From assembly GCF_025128055.1 (NCBI RefSeq), contig NZ_JAHLYS010000017.1, positions 1 through 35,638 of the forward strand: a stretch of 35,638 nt of DNA, read 5' to 3'. The notes under the pieces are model-generated. The model saw only the letters and a list, made by a program, of their open reading frames with translations, searched no databases and was not told the origin of the DNA. This stretch comes from Synechococcus sp. CS-1329. GTDB taxonomy: Bacteria > Cyanobacteriota > Cyanobacteriia > PCC-6307 > Cyanobiaceae. Shown here piece after piece: positions 35,189 through 35,638 of the stretch. The position numbers and the translations under genes were made by a program. How positions within the stretch are numbered: the first letter of the stretch is position 1; each line of letters begins with the position of its first letter.

Positions 35189-35638
35189 ATGAACAAGTTT
35201 CAGCAACGGCTGGTTGTCCCAGTGGTCCTCGGCCTGATCTCACCCCTGGCGGCAACCGCCGCTGAACTCAATCTCGACGGCATCAACCAGTACGCCAAGA
35301 GCGCAGGCGATCACAGCCAGGACCAGGTCACCAGCATCACCCAGTTCTCAGATGTGCAGCCCACCGAGTGGGCCTACCAGGCGCTCTCGAACCTGATCGA
35401 GCGCTACGGCTGCGTCGCTGGTTACCCCGATGGCACCTTCCGCGGCAGCAAGCCCCTGAGCCGCTGGGAAGCCGCTGCCCTGCTCAACGCCTGCCTTGAT
35501 CGGATCACCGAAGTGACCGACGAGCTGCGCCGCCTGCTCAAGGAGTTCGAGAAGGAACTGGCGATCCTGCGTGGTCGCGTCGACAACCTCGAAGCCAAAG
35601 TTGGTGAGCTGGAAGCGAACCAGTTCTCCACCACCACC
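35189..35638 (+). CDS. SLH-domain outer-membrane porin (Som/iron-uptake type), 3' truncated
   Basis: The frame starts at ATG 35189 and stays open for 150 codons to the window edge. It begins with a signal peptide (VVPVVLGLISPLAATAAE) followed by LNLDGINQYAKS, a single SLH domain (FSDVQPTEWAYQALSNLIER, GCVAGYPDGTFRGSKPLSRW, AALLNACLDR) and a coiled coil (TDELRRLLKEFEKELAILRG, VDNLEAKVGELEANQF). This is the standard front half of cyanobacterial porins: the SLH domain and coiled coil tie the protein to peptidoglycan and the C-terminal OprB-type beta-barrel, beyond the window, spans the outer membrane. Substrate (iron, other inorganic ions or small solutes) cannot be told here. It stands alone behind the structured intergenic region. 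Confidence 0.93.
   Translation, partial: MNKFQQRLVVPVVLGLISPLAATAAELNLDGINQYAKSAGDHSQDQVTSITQFSDVQPTEWAYQALSNLIERYGCVAGYPDGTFRGSKPLSRWEAAALLNACLDRITEVTDELRRLLKEFEKELAILRGRVDNLEAKVGELEANQFSTTT

Overview
The window is a gene-dense, GC-rich piece of chromosome from an oxygenic cyanobacterium, most likely a picocyanobacterium of the Cyanobium / Synechococcus type. The evidence is the overlapping psbD-psbC pair (PSII D2 and CP43), a CpcS/CpeS-type phycobiliprotein lyase, the cyanobacterial division protein Ftn2/ZipN (ARC6), cyanobacteria-restricted families (DUF3611, DUF3122, TIGR03792-like, Npun_F0494-like) and an SLH-domain outer-membrane porin cut off at the right edge. It reads as core genome. 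I see no insertion sequence, prophage, CRISPR array, tRNA or rRNA.

Layout. 1-1589: end of psbD, psbC and a clear terminator. 1706-3538: two tandem paralogs for secreted, cysteine-rich proteins with an Asn/Gly/Trp linker, separated by a hairpin-rich spacer. 3539-6385: maf (minus), then a translationally coupled run of a small Npun_F0494-like gene, cobQ and a [2Fe-2S] protein. 6393-11430: mnmA (minus), bifunctional nnr, a group 2 sigma factor and pdhA (minus). 11547-17348: ftn2, ffh, rpsP, phoH-like and a Bax-inhibitor-1-like membrane protein. 17402-21876: an unknown gene divergent from era, then the lyase, a single frame joining trmD and ispF, a TIGR03792-like protein and larB. 21827-26711: DUF1517 protein, thiE-thiS, a 38-residue membrane peptide, ribF, DUF3611 and surE. 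26792-31575: pheS, nadK, a response regulator with a degenerate receiver, a DUF192 protein, cobL (minus) and an 81-residue unknown. 31603-34631: a GH116 glycosidase coupled to a DUF3122 protein. 34632-35188: the only long non-coding stretch, visibly lower in GC and full of hairpins and TGATCA palindromes, leading into the porin.

Functionally the window mixes photosynthesis (psbD, psbC, lyase), cofactor synthesis (cobQ and cobL for cobalamin; thiE/thiS for thiamine; ribF for FMN/FAD; nadK for NADP; nnr for NAD(P)H repair; ispF for isoprenoids), translation and RNA modification (mnmA, trmD, era, rpsP, pheS), protein targeting (ffh) and division (ftn2). Genes are packed very tightly: many same-strand neighbours overlap by 4 bp (ATGA/GTGA), and four convergent pairs overlap at their 3' ends.

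The most unusual points are the in-frame TrmD-IspF fusion, the receiver that lacks its phosphorylation residues, the tandem secreted cysteine/Asn-rich proteins with a structured spacer, the small membrane ORF antisense to the ribF tail, and the structured porin leader. No clearly new multi-gene system (defence, biosynthetic or mobile) can be claimed from the sequence alone.
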